A DNA stretch of 64,000 bases from Clostridium bovifaecis (GTDB lineage: Bacteria; Bacillota; Clostridia; Clostridiales; Clostridiaceae): positions 62,001 through 126,000 of the forward strand of contig CP046522.1 in NCBI GenBank assembly GCA_009738435.1. Reading direction: 5' to 3'. Below the pieces are notes generated by a model. It made no database searches. It was not told where the DNA came from and worked only from the letters and a program-made list of their open reading frames with translations. Below, piece after piece: positions 1 to 7,223 of this stretch; within the stretch, counting starts at the first letter, position 1; every line of letters begins with the position of its first letter. The position numbers and the translations under genes were made by a program.

Positions 1-9
1 TTACTAAAA

Positions 10-127
10 ATCTGGTGACTATAGCTTGAAGGTAACACTCCTGCCCATTCTGAACAGGTCAGTTAAGCTTCAAAGCGCCAATAGTACTGCACTGGAGACG
101 GTGCGGGAGAGTAGGTTATTGCCAGGT
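10..127 (+). rRNA. rrf: 5S ribosomal RNA, divergent copy
   Basis: This is the last gene of an rRNA operon that begins before the window. It aligns over its full 118 nt with the four other 5S copies here (12627, 31907, 32239, 39196), sharing the central block AAGCTTCAAAGCGCC and the GTACTGCACTGGAGACGGTG block. It differs at roughly twenty positions, concentrated in the outer helix and the helix II/III region. Several changes look compensatory, for example CCTG facing CAGG where the other copies have CGTTC facing GAACACG. It is followed after five bases by a tRNA cluster. Ends are set by pairing of the two termini. Confidence 0.93.
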
Positions 128-132
128 AATAT

Positions 133-207
133 GGCTCCTTGGTCAAGCGGTCAAGACACCACCCTTTCACGGTGGTAACAGGGGTTCGATTCCCCTAGGA
201 GTCACCA
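133..207 (+). tRNA. tRNA-Glu (anticodon TTC)
   Basis: Complete cloverleaf with acceptor GGCTCCT pairing AGGAGTC, anticodon stem CCACC/GGTGG, loop CTTTCAC (anticodon TTC), T-loop GTTCGATTC and encoded CCA. First of a run of five closely spaced tRNA genes behind the 5S gene, probably co-transcribed with the upstream rRNA operon. Confidence 0.97.
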
Positions 208-221
208 TTTTAATTTAATAT

Positions 222-305
222 GCAGGTGTGGCGGAATTGGCAGACGCACTAGACTTAGGATCTAGCGCCTTTGGCGTGGGGGTTCGACTCCCTTCACCTG
301 CACCA
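222..305 (+). tRNA. tRNA-Leu (anticodon TAG)
   Basis: Class II tRNA of 84 nt with acceptor GCAGGTG/CACCTGC, anticodon stem CTAGA/TCTAG, loop CTTAGGA (anticodon TAG), a variable arm with CGCC/GGCG pairing and encoded CCA. Confidence 0.97.
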
Positions 306-321
306 AAATTAAATAGTTTAT

Positions 322-395
322 GCGGGTATGGTTCAATGGTAGAACGTCAGCCTTCCAAGCTGAACACAGGGGTTCGATTCCCCTTACCCGCTCCA
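322..395 (+). tRNA. tRNA-Gly (anticodon TCC)
   Basis: Cloverleaf of 74 nt with acceptor GCGGGTA/TACCCGC, anticodon stem TCAGC/GCTGA, loop CTTCCAA (anticodon TCC) and encoded CCA. Confidence 0.97.
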
Positions 396-399
396 ATTT

Positions 400-476
<77 letters not shown>

Positions 477-483
477 TAAATAT

Positions 484-558
484 TGGGATGTCGCCAAGCG
501 GTAAGGCATAGCACTTTGACTGCTACATGCGTAGGTTCAAATCCTGCCATCCCAGCCA
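484..558 (+). tRNA. tRNA-Gln (anticodon TTG)
   Basis: Cloverleaf of 75 nt with acceptor TGGGATG/CATCCCA, anticodon stem TAGCA/TGCTA, loop CTTTGAC (anticodon TTG) and encoded CCA. It is the last member of the run and is followed by a terminator hairpin. Confidence 0.97.
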
Positions 559-569
559 TATTTTATGAT

Positions 570-600
570 AAAAGAGCCCTTTTATAAAAGGGCTCTTTTG
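570..600 (+). terminator. Intrinsic terminator of the rRNA/tRNA operon
   Basis: Inverted repeat AAAAGAGCCCTTTT / AAAAGGGCTCTTTT followed by a short T-rich stretch, directly after tRNA-Gln. Confidence 0.85.
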
Positions 601-639
601 TGAAATTTAAATTTAACTTATAAAATTTAATGAGATTAT

Positions 640-714
640 GGCTCCTTGGTCAAGTGGTTAAGACGTCGCCCTCTCAAGGCGGAGTCAGGGGTTCAATTCC
701 CCTAGGAGCTGCCA
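640..714 (+). tRNA. tRNA-Glu (anticodon CTC)
   Basis: Cloverleaf of 75 nt closely related to the Glu(TTC) gene at 133. Acceptor GGCTCCT/AGGAGCT has a G-U first pair; the anticodon loop CTCTCAA gives anticodon CTC; CCA is encoded. It lies beyond the operon terminator, so it is probably a separate unit, and its own terminator follows. Confidence 0.93.
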
Positions 715-717
715 AAG

Positions 718-752
718 ACACACTTTAATAATTTTTAAAGTGTGTTTTTTTA
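718..752 (+). terminator. Intrinsic terminator after tRNA-Glu(CTC)
   Basis: Stem ACACACTTT / AAAGTGTGT followed by a run of T residues. Confidence 0.85.
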
Positions 753-759
753 TATAAAG

Positions 760-955
760 TTATCAACAATGTGGATAAAATATCATAATAAATGACTACA
801 GATTTAGTATTATATATAGTAATGATATATGATAAACTAATACTATATAATTGAGCATAGTACACACAAATCAGTTATGTAACAAGAATGAATATTGTAG
901 TAAACATAAAGTTATAAACAGAATTGTGGATAATGTGGATAAAAGTTGTGGATAA
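760..955 (-). promoter_or_regulatory. Cluster of DnaA-box sequences in an AT-rich intergenic region
   Basis: Four perfect copies of TGTGGATAA, the reverse complement of the DnaA-box consensus TTATCCACA, lie at 770-778, 925-933, 934-942 and 947-955. All four have the same orientation and two abut. An 8/9 match TTATCAACA at 760-768 faces the first box across one base, and a 7/9 match TTATAAACA lies at 912-920. The DNA between is very AT-rich and has no gene. The sequence is seen directly; DnaA binding is inferred from the consensus. No dnaA, dnaN or rpmH lies beside it in this window, so it may be a DnaA titration or regulatory cluster, or part of an origin. Confidence 0.75.
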
Positions 956-988
956 AATAGTAAAATAACTCATTTTAGAAGGTGAAAT

Positions 989-1680
989 ATGATTATAGAT
1001 AACAATATAGTAAATGCAGAATTTGTAAAGAGACCAAATAGGTTTGTAGCTCATGTAAAGTTAAATAAAGAAGAGATTGTGGTTCACGTACCTAATACAG
1101 GGCGATGTAGAGAAATTCTTACGCCAGGAACTACTGTAGTATTAAGAGAAGGTACAAATACAGATAGAAAAACAAAGTATGATTTAATAGCTGGATATAA
1201 GGAAAAAATGCTCATAAATATAGATTCTCAGGTGCCTAATGCAGTAGTAGAAGAAGCATTAAAGAATAGAAAAATAGAAGGTTTAAAAGAGTATAATGAT
1301 ATAAGAAGAGAAAAACCTTTGGTAATAGTAGATTTGATTTCAGGCTATGTAATGATAAAGGTGAAGAGTATTATCTTGAAGTTAAAGGAGTTACGTTTGA
1401 AAAAGGAGGAATATGTATGTTTCCAGATGCTCCAACAGAAAGAGGTAAAAAGCATCTTTTGGAACTCATACATGTGAAAGCTATAGGAAAGGGTGCAGGA
1501 GTCTTGTTTTTAATACAACTTGAAGGCGCACAATCATTTTCACCTTACGAAGATATGGATAAAGAATTTGCTGACGCCTTAAGACTTGCCTATAATAGCG
1601 GAGTTGATGTTTTTGCCTATGATTGCAAGGTAGGGGAGAATTATATAGAATTAAACAAAAGAGTAGATATTATATTATAA
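989..1680 (+). pseudogene. sfsA: SfsA family protein, frameshifted
   Basis: Two overlapping frames encode the two halves of an SfsA-like protein, a family of about 230 residues with an OB-like N-terminal part and a nuclease-fold C-terminal part. In E. coli SfsA is a DNA-binding protein linked to sugar fermentation. The first half (from 989, after an AAGGTG ribosome site) carries the NTGRCREIL motif. The second half carries FPDAPTERGKKHL and FSPYEDMD motifs and ends at 1680. The frame changes at the A-run 1311-1315; one additional A would restore a 230-residue protein reading IRREKTFGNSRFDF across the join. This is either a recent inactivation or a homopolymer sequencing error. Confidence 0.85.
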
Positions 1681-1780
1681 ATACTATTATATTATAAATG
1701 TTTAAAGAGTAAATCATTGTATACGAAAGAATCTAATTGGAATATAATTAAACTATAAGGTTATTTAGGGGGAATATTAT

Positions 1781-2317
1781 ATGAAATATAAGTTTTGTCC
1801 TTTATGTGGTAGAGAGCTAGTGATGAGAAATAGTTGGGATGAAGGTGAAGTTCCTTATTGTCCAGTAGATGATAAAATGTACTTTGATCTGCCTAAGCCA
1901 TGCGTTGTAGTAGCAGTAGTTAGGGATAGTCAGATATTGCTAATGAAGCAAAGCTACATATTTAAAGATTCTAAGGTGTTAGTATCAGGATATGTTACTA
2001 CTGGAGAAGATGTAGAAAGCACAGTAATAAGAGAAGTAAAAGAGGAAACAGGGATAACTGTAGATAACTTAAAGTATCTAGGAAGTGATGTAGTGCTGGG
2101 AACAGAATTATTGATGCTTACATTTATGGCTGATTATGTAGAAGGTGAAATAACCAAATCTGATGAGGTAGAGTGGGTAGATTGGAGTAACATAGAGGAT
2201 GCTCTTTGTCAAATGCAAGAAGATCATGTTGGAAAAAAAGTAGTTAAAAAAGTGTTAAAAGAGATTAATTATACAGGTAAGAAAGCTTACATGTGTGATA
2301 TAGATGATTTAAAATAA
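1781..2317 (+). CDS. NUDIX hydrolase with N-terminal zinc-ribbon-like segment
   Basis: The 178-residue protein has an N-terminal CPLC pair (C6, C9) with a third Cys at 27, resembling the zinc ribbon of NudC-type NADH pyrophosphatases but with only three cysteines. A perfect Nudix box follows at residues 70-92 in the pattern G-x5-E-x7-RE-V-x-EE-x-G-I; its glutamates bind the Mg ions used to cleave a nucleoside diphosphate linked to another group. Length fits a small single-domain Nudix enzyme, and the substrate cannot be inferred. The start at 1781 follows an AGGGGGA ribosome site. A terminator hairpin follows, so it appears monocistronic. Confidence 0.88.
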   Translation: MKYKFCPLCGRELVMRNSWDEGEVPYCPVDDKMYFDLPKPCVVVAVVRDSQILLMKQSYIFKDSKVLVSGYVTTGEDVESTVIREVKEETGITVDNLKYLGSDVVLGTELLMLTFMADYVEGEITKSDEVEWVDWSNIEDALCQMQEDHVGKKVVKKVLKEINYTGKKAYMCDIDDLK

Positions 2318-2334
2318 CTTAGGATTTAGAAACT

Positions 2335-2378
2335 TCACCTTTACTTATGATAATAATAAGATAAAGGTGATATTTTTA
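2335..2378 (+). terminator. Intrinsic terminator after the Nudix gene
   Basis: Stem TCACCTTTA / TAAAGGTGA separated by an AT-rich loop and followed by a T-rich tract. It ends just before the ribosome site of the next small gene. Confidence 0.65.
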
Positions 2379-2396
2379 TATTTTGGAGGAGTAAAT

Positions 2397-2570
2397 ATGA
2401 CAAGAGAAAAGAACAATTGTAATAAGTGCCCAGAGCTAATAAACAAAAAATGTAACGGTAAAGTTAATGATTGCATGTGCAAAGGATGTCCTAGAAATTT
2501 AGGAGAATGTCTTGTTGTTAGGTATTGCAGAGAAACAGAGTCTGTATTATATAGTGATGAAGAGCATTAA
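2397..2570 (+). CDS. Small cysteine-rich protein of unknown function
   Basis: The 57-residue protein starts at an ATG eight bases after a GGAGGAG ribosome site; a longer in-frame extension exists upstream but lacks a ribosome site. It contains eight cysteines (CNKC, a single C, CMC, GC, EC and YC), a density that suggests metal binding or disulfides. There is no signal peptide or membrane segment. The M32 carboxypeptidase remnant begins 17 bases downstream. I recognise no named family; the spacing pattern resembles small conserved clostridial Cys-rich proteins. Confidence 0.75.
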   Translation: MTREKNNCNKCPELINKKCNGKVNDCMCKGCPRNLGECLVVRYCRETESVLYSDEEH

Positions 2571-2587
2571 ATTGGGGGAAAACAAAT

Positions 2588-3191
2588 ATGAATGATAGTT
2601 TCGATAAAAAGTTAAAAGAATTTAAAGAGTATTTAGCAAGCCTGGAGTATCTGGAGAGTACAACAGATATGCTAAGCTGAGATGAAATGGTTATTTTACT
2701 AAGGAATCTCAAAAAGGGTTTTCTAAAGTTGTTCTTGAAAAAATGGGATATGATTTTAAAAACTGGGGCAGAATAGGCGAATCTATACATCCTTTTACCA
2801 CAAACTTTGAAAACAAAGATGTAAGAATCACTACTAATTACGACGAAAGTGATTTTAGAAGTACATTATTTAGCTGCATACATGAGGGTGGACATGGAAT
2901 ATGTAAGCAAAATATAGATGATAATCTAAAGGAAACGATGCTAGCTACGGATGCATCTATGGGGATTCATGAATCTCAATCAAGATTCTACGAAAATCTC
3001 GAGAATTTTGGACTTATTTTTACCCAGAGGTTTTAAAAAGATTTCCTCAGTTTAGAGAGATTACTTTGGATGAATTTTATAAAGGGATTAATCTTGTAGA
3101 AGCATCTTTGATAAGAACTGAAGCAGATGAGCTTACATATAGCTTACACATAATAATAAGATATGAAATAGAGAAACAATTAAGAGCATAG
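2588..3191 (+). pseudogene. Remnant of an M32 (Taq-type) carboxypeptidase
   Basis: M32 enzymes are zinc carboxypeptidases of about 500 residues; this locus could encode only about 200. It keeps the signature zinc site HEGGHG (near 2881-2897) and the downstream GIHESQSRFYEN motif. The start at 2588 has a GGGGG ribosome site. The reading frame meets an in-frame TGA near 2678, within a segment reading DMLS-stop-DEM where the family has a Trp. Most of the central domain is then missing, and near 2997 a further frameshift moves the C-terminal part (EFWTYFYPEVLKRFPQF) into another frame before the stop at 3189. The stop codon, large deletion and frameshift together mean a genuine decayed gene rather than a single sequencing error. 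Confidence 0.85.
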
Positions 3192-3216
3192 AAGTTGATT
3201 AGCTATGCTCTTTTTA
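3183..3216 (+). terminator. Intrinsic terminator of the M32 remnant
   Basis: Stem AAGAGCATAG / CTATGCTCTT followed by a T-rich run; the stem overlaps the remnant's stop codon. Confidence 0.8.
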
Positions 3217-3404
3217 TATTTAGATATATTCTAAATGTATATTAAGTTTTATGTTGATTTAGAATCTTCTTTATAACCTTAAAGTTGTATTACATAAAGT
3301 AATCAATTTCTTAAAACATAGTCTTATTTCAATTTTAGTGTATTATATTATGAATTTAGAGAAAACTATATTAGAATTTATATACTATAAGGTGGATGTA
3401 TAAT

Positions 3405-3590
3405 ATGATTTCTAATAGTACAAAAATGGTAATAGCTCAAAATTGTCTTGGATATAATCCTAAATACATAATTAGTCTGCTTAGCATGGCCACTTTATCA
3501 GAGAGTTGCAACAATTGCCAAAATTATGTTAAGGGAAATTGCACTAAGGGATTATTTGATGAAATGATGGAAACAATAAAAAGGAATTAA
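3405..3590 (+). CDS. Small Cys-containing protein, paralog of the next gene
   Basis: Sixty-one residues from an ATG nine bases after AAGGTGG; a second ATG at 3396 sits too close to that site. The layout is a QNCLGYNP motif, a spacer, then SCNNCQNYVKGNC and a short amphipathic tail. The same order (QNCPGYEP, then SCNSCRNFKDHRC) occurs in the next gene, so the two are tandem paralogs. The four cysteines (C-x-n-C-x2-C-x7-C) suggest a small metal-binding or redox module. No membrane segment or signal peptide is visible. Function is unknown. Confidence 0.7.
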   Translation: MISNSTKMVIAQNCLGYNPKYIISLLSMATLSESCNNCQNYVKGNCTKGLFDEMMETIKRN

Positions 3591-3610
3591 TATATTAAGG
3601 AGGAATAGTT

Positions 3611-3886
3611 ATGGTAGCTAAATATGATCGTACTGCAGATACTTTAGATGGAACAGCAATAGATAATCCTATGATGAAGAATAATGGTAGCAAATGCCCA
3701 GCACCAGAAAATCAAGTAAATATGACTGTAGGACAAAACTGTCCAGGATATGAGCCTCTAGTAAGTGGCACTATGGAGAGCAGCCAATGTGTGGTTAGTT
3801 GTAATAGCTGCAGAAATTTTAAAGATCATAGATGTGTGGTAGATTTATATGACAAGGTTTTAGCAAGAATAGACGATAGTAAATAA
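3611..3886 (+). CDS. Small Cys-containing protein, paralog of the preceding gene
   Basis: Ninety-one residues with an AAGGAGG ribosome site. Beyond the N-terminal 35 residues (an extra segment with KCPAPENQ), it repeats the previous protein's layout: QNCPGYEP, then SCNSCRNFKDHRC and a tail ending VLARIDDSK. The two genes are 20 bp apart and share a downstream terminator, so they form a two-gene operon. It has five cysteines. I recognise no named domain; a small zinc-binding or redox role is only a guess from the Cys spacing. Confidence 0.75.
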   Translation: MVAKYDRTADTLDGTAIDNPMMKNNGSKCPAPENQVNMTVGQNCPGYEPLVSGTMESSQCVVSCNSCRNFKDHRCVVDLYDKVLARIDDSK

Positions 3887-3895
3887 TAATATAAA

Positions 3896-3930
3896 AAATG
3901 AAGACTTATAATAAAAAGTCTTCATTTTTT
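3896..3930 (+). terminator. Intrinsic terminator of the Cys-protein pair
   Basis: Stem AAATGAAGACTT / AAGTCTTCATTT followed by six T residues. Confidence 0.88.
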
Positions 3931-3989
3931 ATATATAAGTTAAAATATATGATATATGTATAATATTGATAGAAAATATATATAATGTT

Positions 3990-4323
3990 ATAACAGAATT
4001 GTAGAGATTTTGCTAATATGCAGATACCTGCAAAGAACATGTTTATAACAGAGCTAAAAGAAGAGAGTTACTTATTGAAATATATATGGCTTTGGAAACG
4101 GAAGGCAGATAAGCCTATATGAGAAGATAGGTAACTATATAAACTTTTCATAAGCTTGTCTGCGGTAAATAATATATTCATATATGGAAAAGATATAGCT
4201 TGTTCAATAAAGAAGTTTATAAACTATTTTAGTTCTGTTTGTATATTAAGAGTATGTAACTATAAGCGAGCGGGAAGTAAACTAAATTATTTTAAAGCTG
4301 CGAGATAAATCTCAGCTTTTTTA
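3990..4323 (+). ncRNA. ssrS: Long rod-like structured RNA, probable 6S RNA
   Basis: This gene-free stretch folds into one long interrupted hairpin. An outer stem pairs 4047-4059 with 4227-4239 (13 pairs, one G-U). A second stem pairs TTATTGAA at 4072-4079 with TTCAATAA at 4203-4210. A large open region follows, then a long terminal stem of 4105-4126 with 4144-4163 capped by ATAG-GTAA-CTAT. This closing stem, central bubble and terminal stem layout is that of 6S RNA, which binds sigma-A RNA polymerase. An intrinsic terminator (4295-4323) ends the unit, and TATAAT at 3981-3986 could be its -10 box, though no clear -35 is visible. In B. subtilis a 6S gene lies beside yrvM (tcdA), and tcdA is the next gene here. 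The 5' end is approximate. The class call is an inference; the structure is seen. Confidence 0.6.
4295..4323 (+). terminator. Intrinsic terminator of the structured RNA
   Basis: Stem GCT-GAGAT / ATCTC-AGC with a two-base bulge, followed by six T residues, 60 bp before tcdA. Confidence 0.8.
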
Positions 4324-4384
4324 GTATAATATACTAATAGAAGTTAAAAATAATGAATACATACAAGGCAAAGGAGAAAAGTTT

Positions 4385-5113
4385 ATGTATCATTGGTTAA
4401 GTAGAACAGAAAAGATAATCGGTGCAGACAATATTAAACAACTAAAGGATAGTAAAGTTGTGATATTAGGGGTAGGAGGAGTAGGAGGTTTTGCAACAGA
4501 AGCTATTGCAAGAAGTGGAATTGGGACTATAGGCATAGTAGATAAAGATGAGGTTGACATAACAAATCTAAACAGGCAGATAATTGCAACTAGAAGTACG
4601 ATAGGCTCAGCTAAAGTAGAAGTTATGAAGAAAAGAATTTTAGATATAAATCCAGAATGTGAAGTTAAAATACATAGGGTTTTTATAGGTGAAGATAATA
4701 TAGAGGAGATCATAGATAAAGACACAGATTATGTAGTAGACGCTATAGATACAATATCAGCTAAGATTTCAGTAGCGGTTTGGTGTGAAGAGAATAATAT
4801 AAAACTTATAAGCAGTATGGGAACAGGTAATAAGCTAGATCCTACAAAGCTCAGAATAGCGGATATATATAAAACTAATATATGCCCGCTAGCTAAAGTA
4901 ATGAGAAGAGAATTAAAAAGAAGAAATGTAAAGAAATTAAAGGTTGTTTATTCAGAAGAACAACCAATAAAGCCAACCATATATCCAGAGGAAATTGATA
5001 AAAGAAAGAAAGCTCCTGGAAGCACTGCTTTTGTTCCCTCTGTAGCAGGACTAATAATTGCATCACAGGTGGTAAGGGACTTGCTTGAAGAGGAGAAAAT
5101 AAATGAAAGATAA
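4385..5113 (+). CDS. tcdA: tRNA threonylcarbamoyladenosine dehydratase (ThiF/HesA family)
   Basis: TcdA uses ATP to cyclise t6A at position 37 of ANN-decoding tRNAs into ct6A. The 242-residue length is typical. The N-terminal Rossmann fold shows the nucleotide-binding GVGGVGG motif near residue 30, then DKDEVDITNLNRQ and the activated-carboxyl region VVDAIDT, as in the E1-like superfamily; GNKLDPTKLRIADIYKT and PGSTAFVPSVAG are typical of the TcdA/CsdL branch. The start follows an AAGGAG site. Its 3' end overlaps the MFS gene by 11 bp, so the two are co-transcribed. The 6S-like RNA lies immediately upstream. Confidence 0.92.
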   Translation: MYHWLSRTEKIIGADNIKQLKDSKVVILGVGGVGGFATEAIARSGIGTIGIVDKDEVDITNLNRQIIATRSTIGSAKVEVMKKRILDINPECEVKIHRVFIGEDNIEEIIDKDTDYVVDAIDTISAKISVAVWCEENNIKLISSMGTGNKLDPTKLRIADIYKTNICPLAKVMRRELKRRNVKKLKVVYSEEQPIKPTIYPEEIDKRKKAPGSTAFVPSVAGLIIASQVVRDLLEEEKINER

Positions 5114-6287
5114 AAAAGATATTATCATTATTGGATTTATTTTTATAATGATGTTTCTATCAGCAATGTACGATAATGTGAGAGGCCCATTTGTTCCTAC
5201 AATAAAGAATGAATTCAATATAAACAATACAGGAATTGCAACTACTTTATTAGTATGTTCTTTAGGATATATGATATCAACGTATGTAGGCGGGATTCTA
5301 TGCGAAAAAATAGGGCAAAAAAGAGTATTTGTGTTAGGCTTTATACTTATAATACTATCTCCAATAGGCATATATTTTTCTCGAAATTTTACGATATATA
5401 TGATGGAGCTGTTTTTACTTAATATGGGACAAGCATTTATAGGTATTGCAATAAATACTATAGTACCTATAATAGCGCTAAGCTTTCAAGCTATTATTAT
5501 GAATTTAACTCATTTTTCATATGGGGTAGGAGCTACCTTTACTCAAAGATTTACTGGAATTATGCTCTATGAAGGAATAACTTGGAGAGAAATATATATA
5601 ATAATAGCAATTATTTCAGCTATAACTTTTTTAGGATTTTTGTTCGTAAGGCTTCCAGAACTGCATATATCAAAAGATAGTGAGAAGATTAAGTACAAAG
5701 AAATTTTTAATAATAAGCTTATTTATTTTTATATGATTGCTTTAGGTTCATATGTAGCAGCAGAAATTAATACAGGAAATTGGTTTATAAACTTTATGTA
5801 TAGTGAATATGGATATAATGAGAATAGAAGCTCTGTTTATACTGCGTTGTTTTTCGGAACATTTACAGTTGGAAGACTTTTAGGGGGATTCATTGTAGAG
5901 AAGTTAGGTTATATAAAGAGCGTATTAATTTCTATTACAATAGCCTTTATTTTGTATTTAGCAGGATTAATTATTGGGGAAAAAGGAATTGCTATAATTT
6001 CTATTTCAGGACTATTCTTTGCTATTACATTTCCGACAATAGTTTTAAGTATTAGCAAAGTGTTTAAAAATAATACTGCATATATAACAGGATTAGTAAT
6101 TGCAGCATCATCTTTTATTAGTATGATGATAAACTTGCTAATAGGAGCAATGAATGACTATTTGGGAGTTTATCAGTCCTACTACATAATTCCAATATGC
6201 CTACTTTTGTGTATGATTTTTACTTATCTAATACAATTAAATACAAGAAAAATTTTAGGATGCAACGGGAGAGGTTTAGATGAATAA
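5103..6287 (+). CDS. MFS family transporter
   Basis: A 394-residue membrane protein with about 12 hydrophobic segments in two halves, as in the major facilitator superfamily. The loop after segment 2 reads CEKIGQKRVFVLG and the equivalent loop in the second half reads VEKLGYIKSVLI, the MFS motif-A positions. It resembles the FucP/sugar-type MFS branch, which begins with a short N-terminal Lys-rich tail and a DNVRGPFVP stretch, but the substrate cannot be read from the sequence. It overlaps tcdA by 11 bp at the start and the GNAT gene by 8 bp at the end, forming a three-gene operon. Confidence 0.85.
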   Translation: MKDKKDIIIIGFIFIMMFLSAMYDNVRGPFVPTIKNEFNINNTGIATTLLVCSLGYMISTYVGGILCEKIGQKRVFVLGFILIILSPIGIYFSRNFTIYMMELFLLNMGQAFIGIAINTIVPIIALSFQAIIMNLTHFSYGVGATFTQRFTGIMLYEGITWREIYIIIAIISAITFLGFLFVRLPELHISKDSEKIKYKEIFNNKLIYFYMIALGSYVAAEINTGNWFINFMYSEYGYNENRSSVYTALFFGTFTVGRLLGGFIVEKLGYIKSVLISITIAFILYLAGLIIGEKGIAIISISGLFFAITFPTIVLSISKVFKNNTAYITGLVIAASSFISMMINLLIGAMNDYLGVYQSYYIIPICLLLCMIFTYLIQLNTRKILGCNGRGLDE

Positions 6288-7223
6288 GGGAGAAAAGATA
6301 GATATTAAGGTTACTCAGGTTAAAGATAAGGAATACGTGATAAAAGATAAATTTGGAATTAATATGGGGAGAATTTTTATAATAGAGTTAAACAGGGAAG
6401 ATAAGTACTGCAGCTTTAGGATAAAGTTTTATAAAAATGATCGTAGTCATGAAAATGAATTGAAGCAAGCATTAGAATTGATGATTATCTCTTTATTCAG
6501 GAATATGGATGTGTATAAAGTAAGTGCAATAGTAGATGAGAGTATTAACATGACTCCATTTATAGAGTTAGGTTTTGCCTTGGAAGGAATAATATCAGAT
6601 AGCTATATGGTTAATAACATAAGAAGAGATGAGTTTATATTTGGCATAGATATATATACATTTAAAGGGAATAATAATGTAAATGTGCTTAGGCTAAAAG
6701 GTAATAAAGTAGAGCTAAAAGTATTAACTCCAGAAGATTCAGAAGACGTGCTTGAATACTATAAAAGAAATAAAGGCTATTTAGAGCCTTTTGAACCTAT
6801 AAGAGATAAAGGATTTTATACATTAGAAGGGCAAACCCAGAGTTTAATAGAGGGTTATAAGCAATTTTTAAATGGGAGCAGCATAAATTTAGGAATATAT
6901 AAAATAAAGTATTCATAGGAAAGATTCAAATAAACAATATAGTTAGAGGAGTATTCCAAAATGCTTTTGTAGGATATTCAATAGATAAAGAAGAACAAGG
7001 TAATGGTTATATGAAAGAGGCCTTAAATATTGTCTTAGATTATGCATTTGACGATATGGAATTACATAGAATAGAAGCAAGTACACTAGTTGATAATGAG
7101 CGTTCACAATCTGTGTTAAGAAGCTGTGGATTTAAAGAAATAGGAATTAGTAGAAAGTATTTATTCATCAATGGAAAATGGAGAGATCATAAGATATTTT
7201 ATAGAGTAAATGAAGAACTATAG
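6280..7223 (+). pseudogene. Double GNAT-domain protein, frameshifted
   Basis: The first frame (6280-6918) holds a divergent GNAT-like N-terminal half (with PFIELGFALEGI, the usual end of a GNAT fold) and the start of a second RimJ/RimL-type acetyltransferase domain (LRLKGNKVELKVLTPEDSED). After a shift near 6900-6910 the second domain continues in another frame through FIGKIQINN, VGYSIDKEEQGNGYMKEAL (the acetyl-CoA loop) and VLRSCGFKEIG to a stop at 7221. The intact protein would have about 314 residues. The break lies in an A-rich stretch, so a one-base indel or a sequencing error are both possible. The start overlaps the MFS gene, so it is the operon's last gene. Confidence 0.8.

Noticed and set aside
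760..955. Claim that the DnaA-box cluster is the chromosomal origin oriC
   Set aside because: No dnaA, dnaN, recF or rpmH gene is adjacent in this window; only the box cluster itself can be supported.
3990..4323. Riboswitch controlling tcdA
   Set aside because: The element ends in its own terminator 60 bp before tcdA and its rod shape fits an independent RNA; no known aptamer motif was seen.
4390..5371. Reverse-strand open frames opposite tcdA and the MFS gene
   Set aside because: They are shadows of well-supported plus-strand genes and lack start sites.
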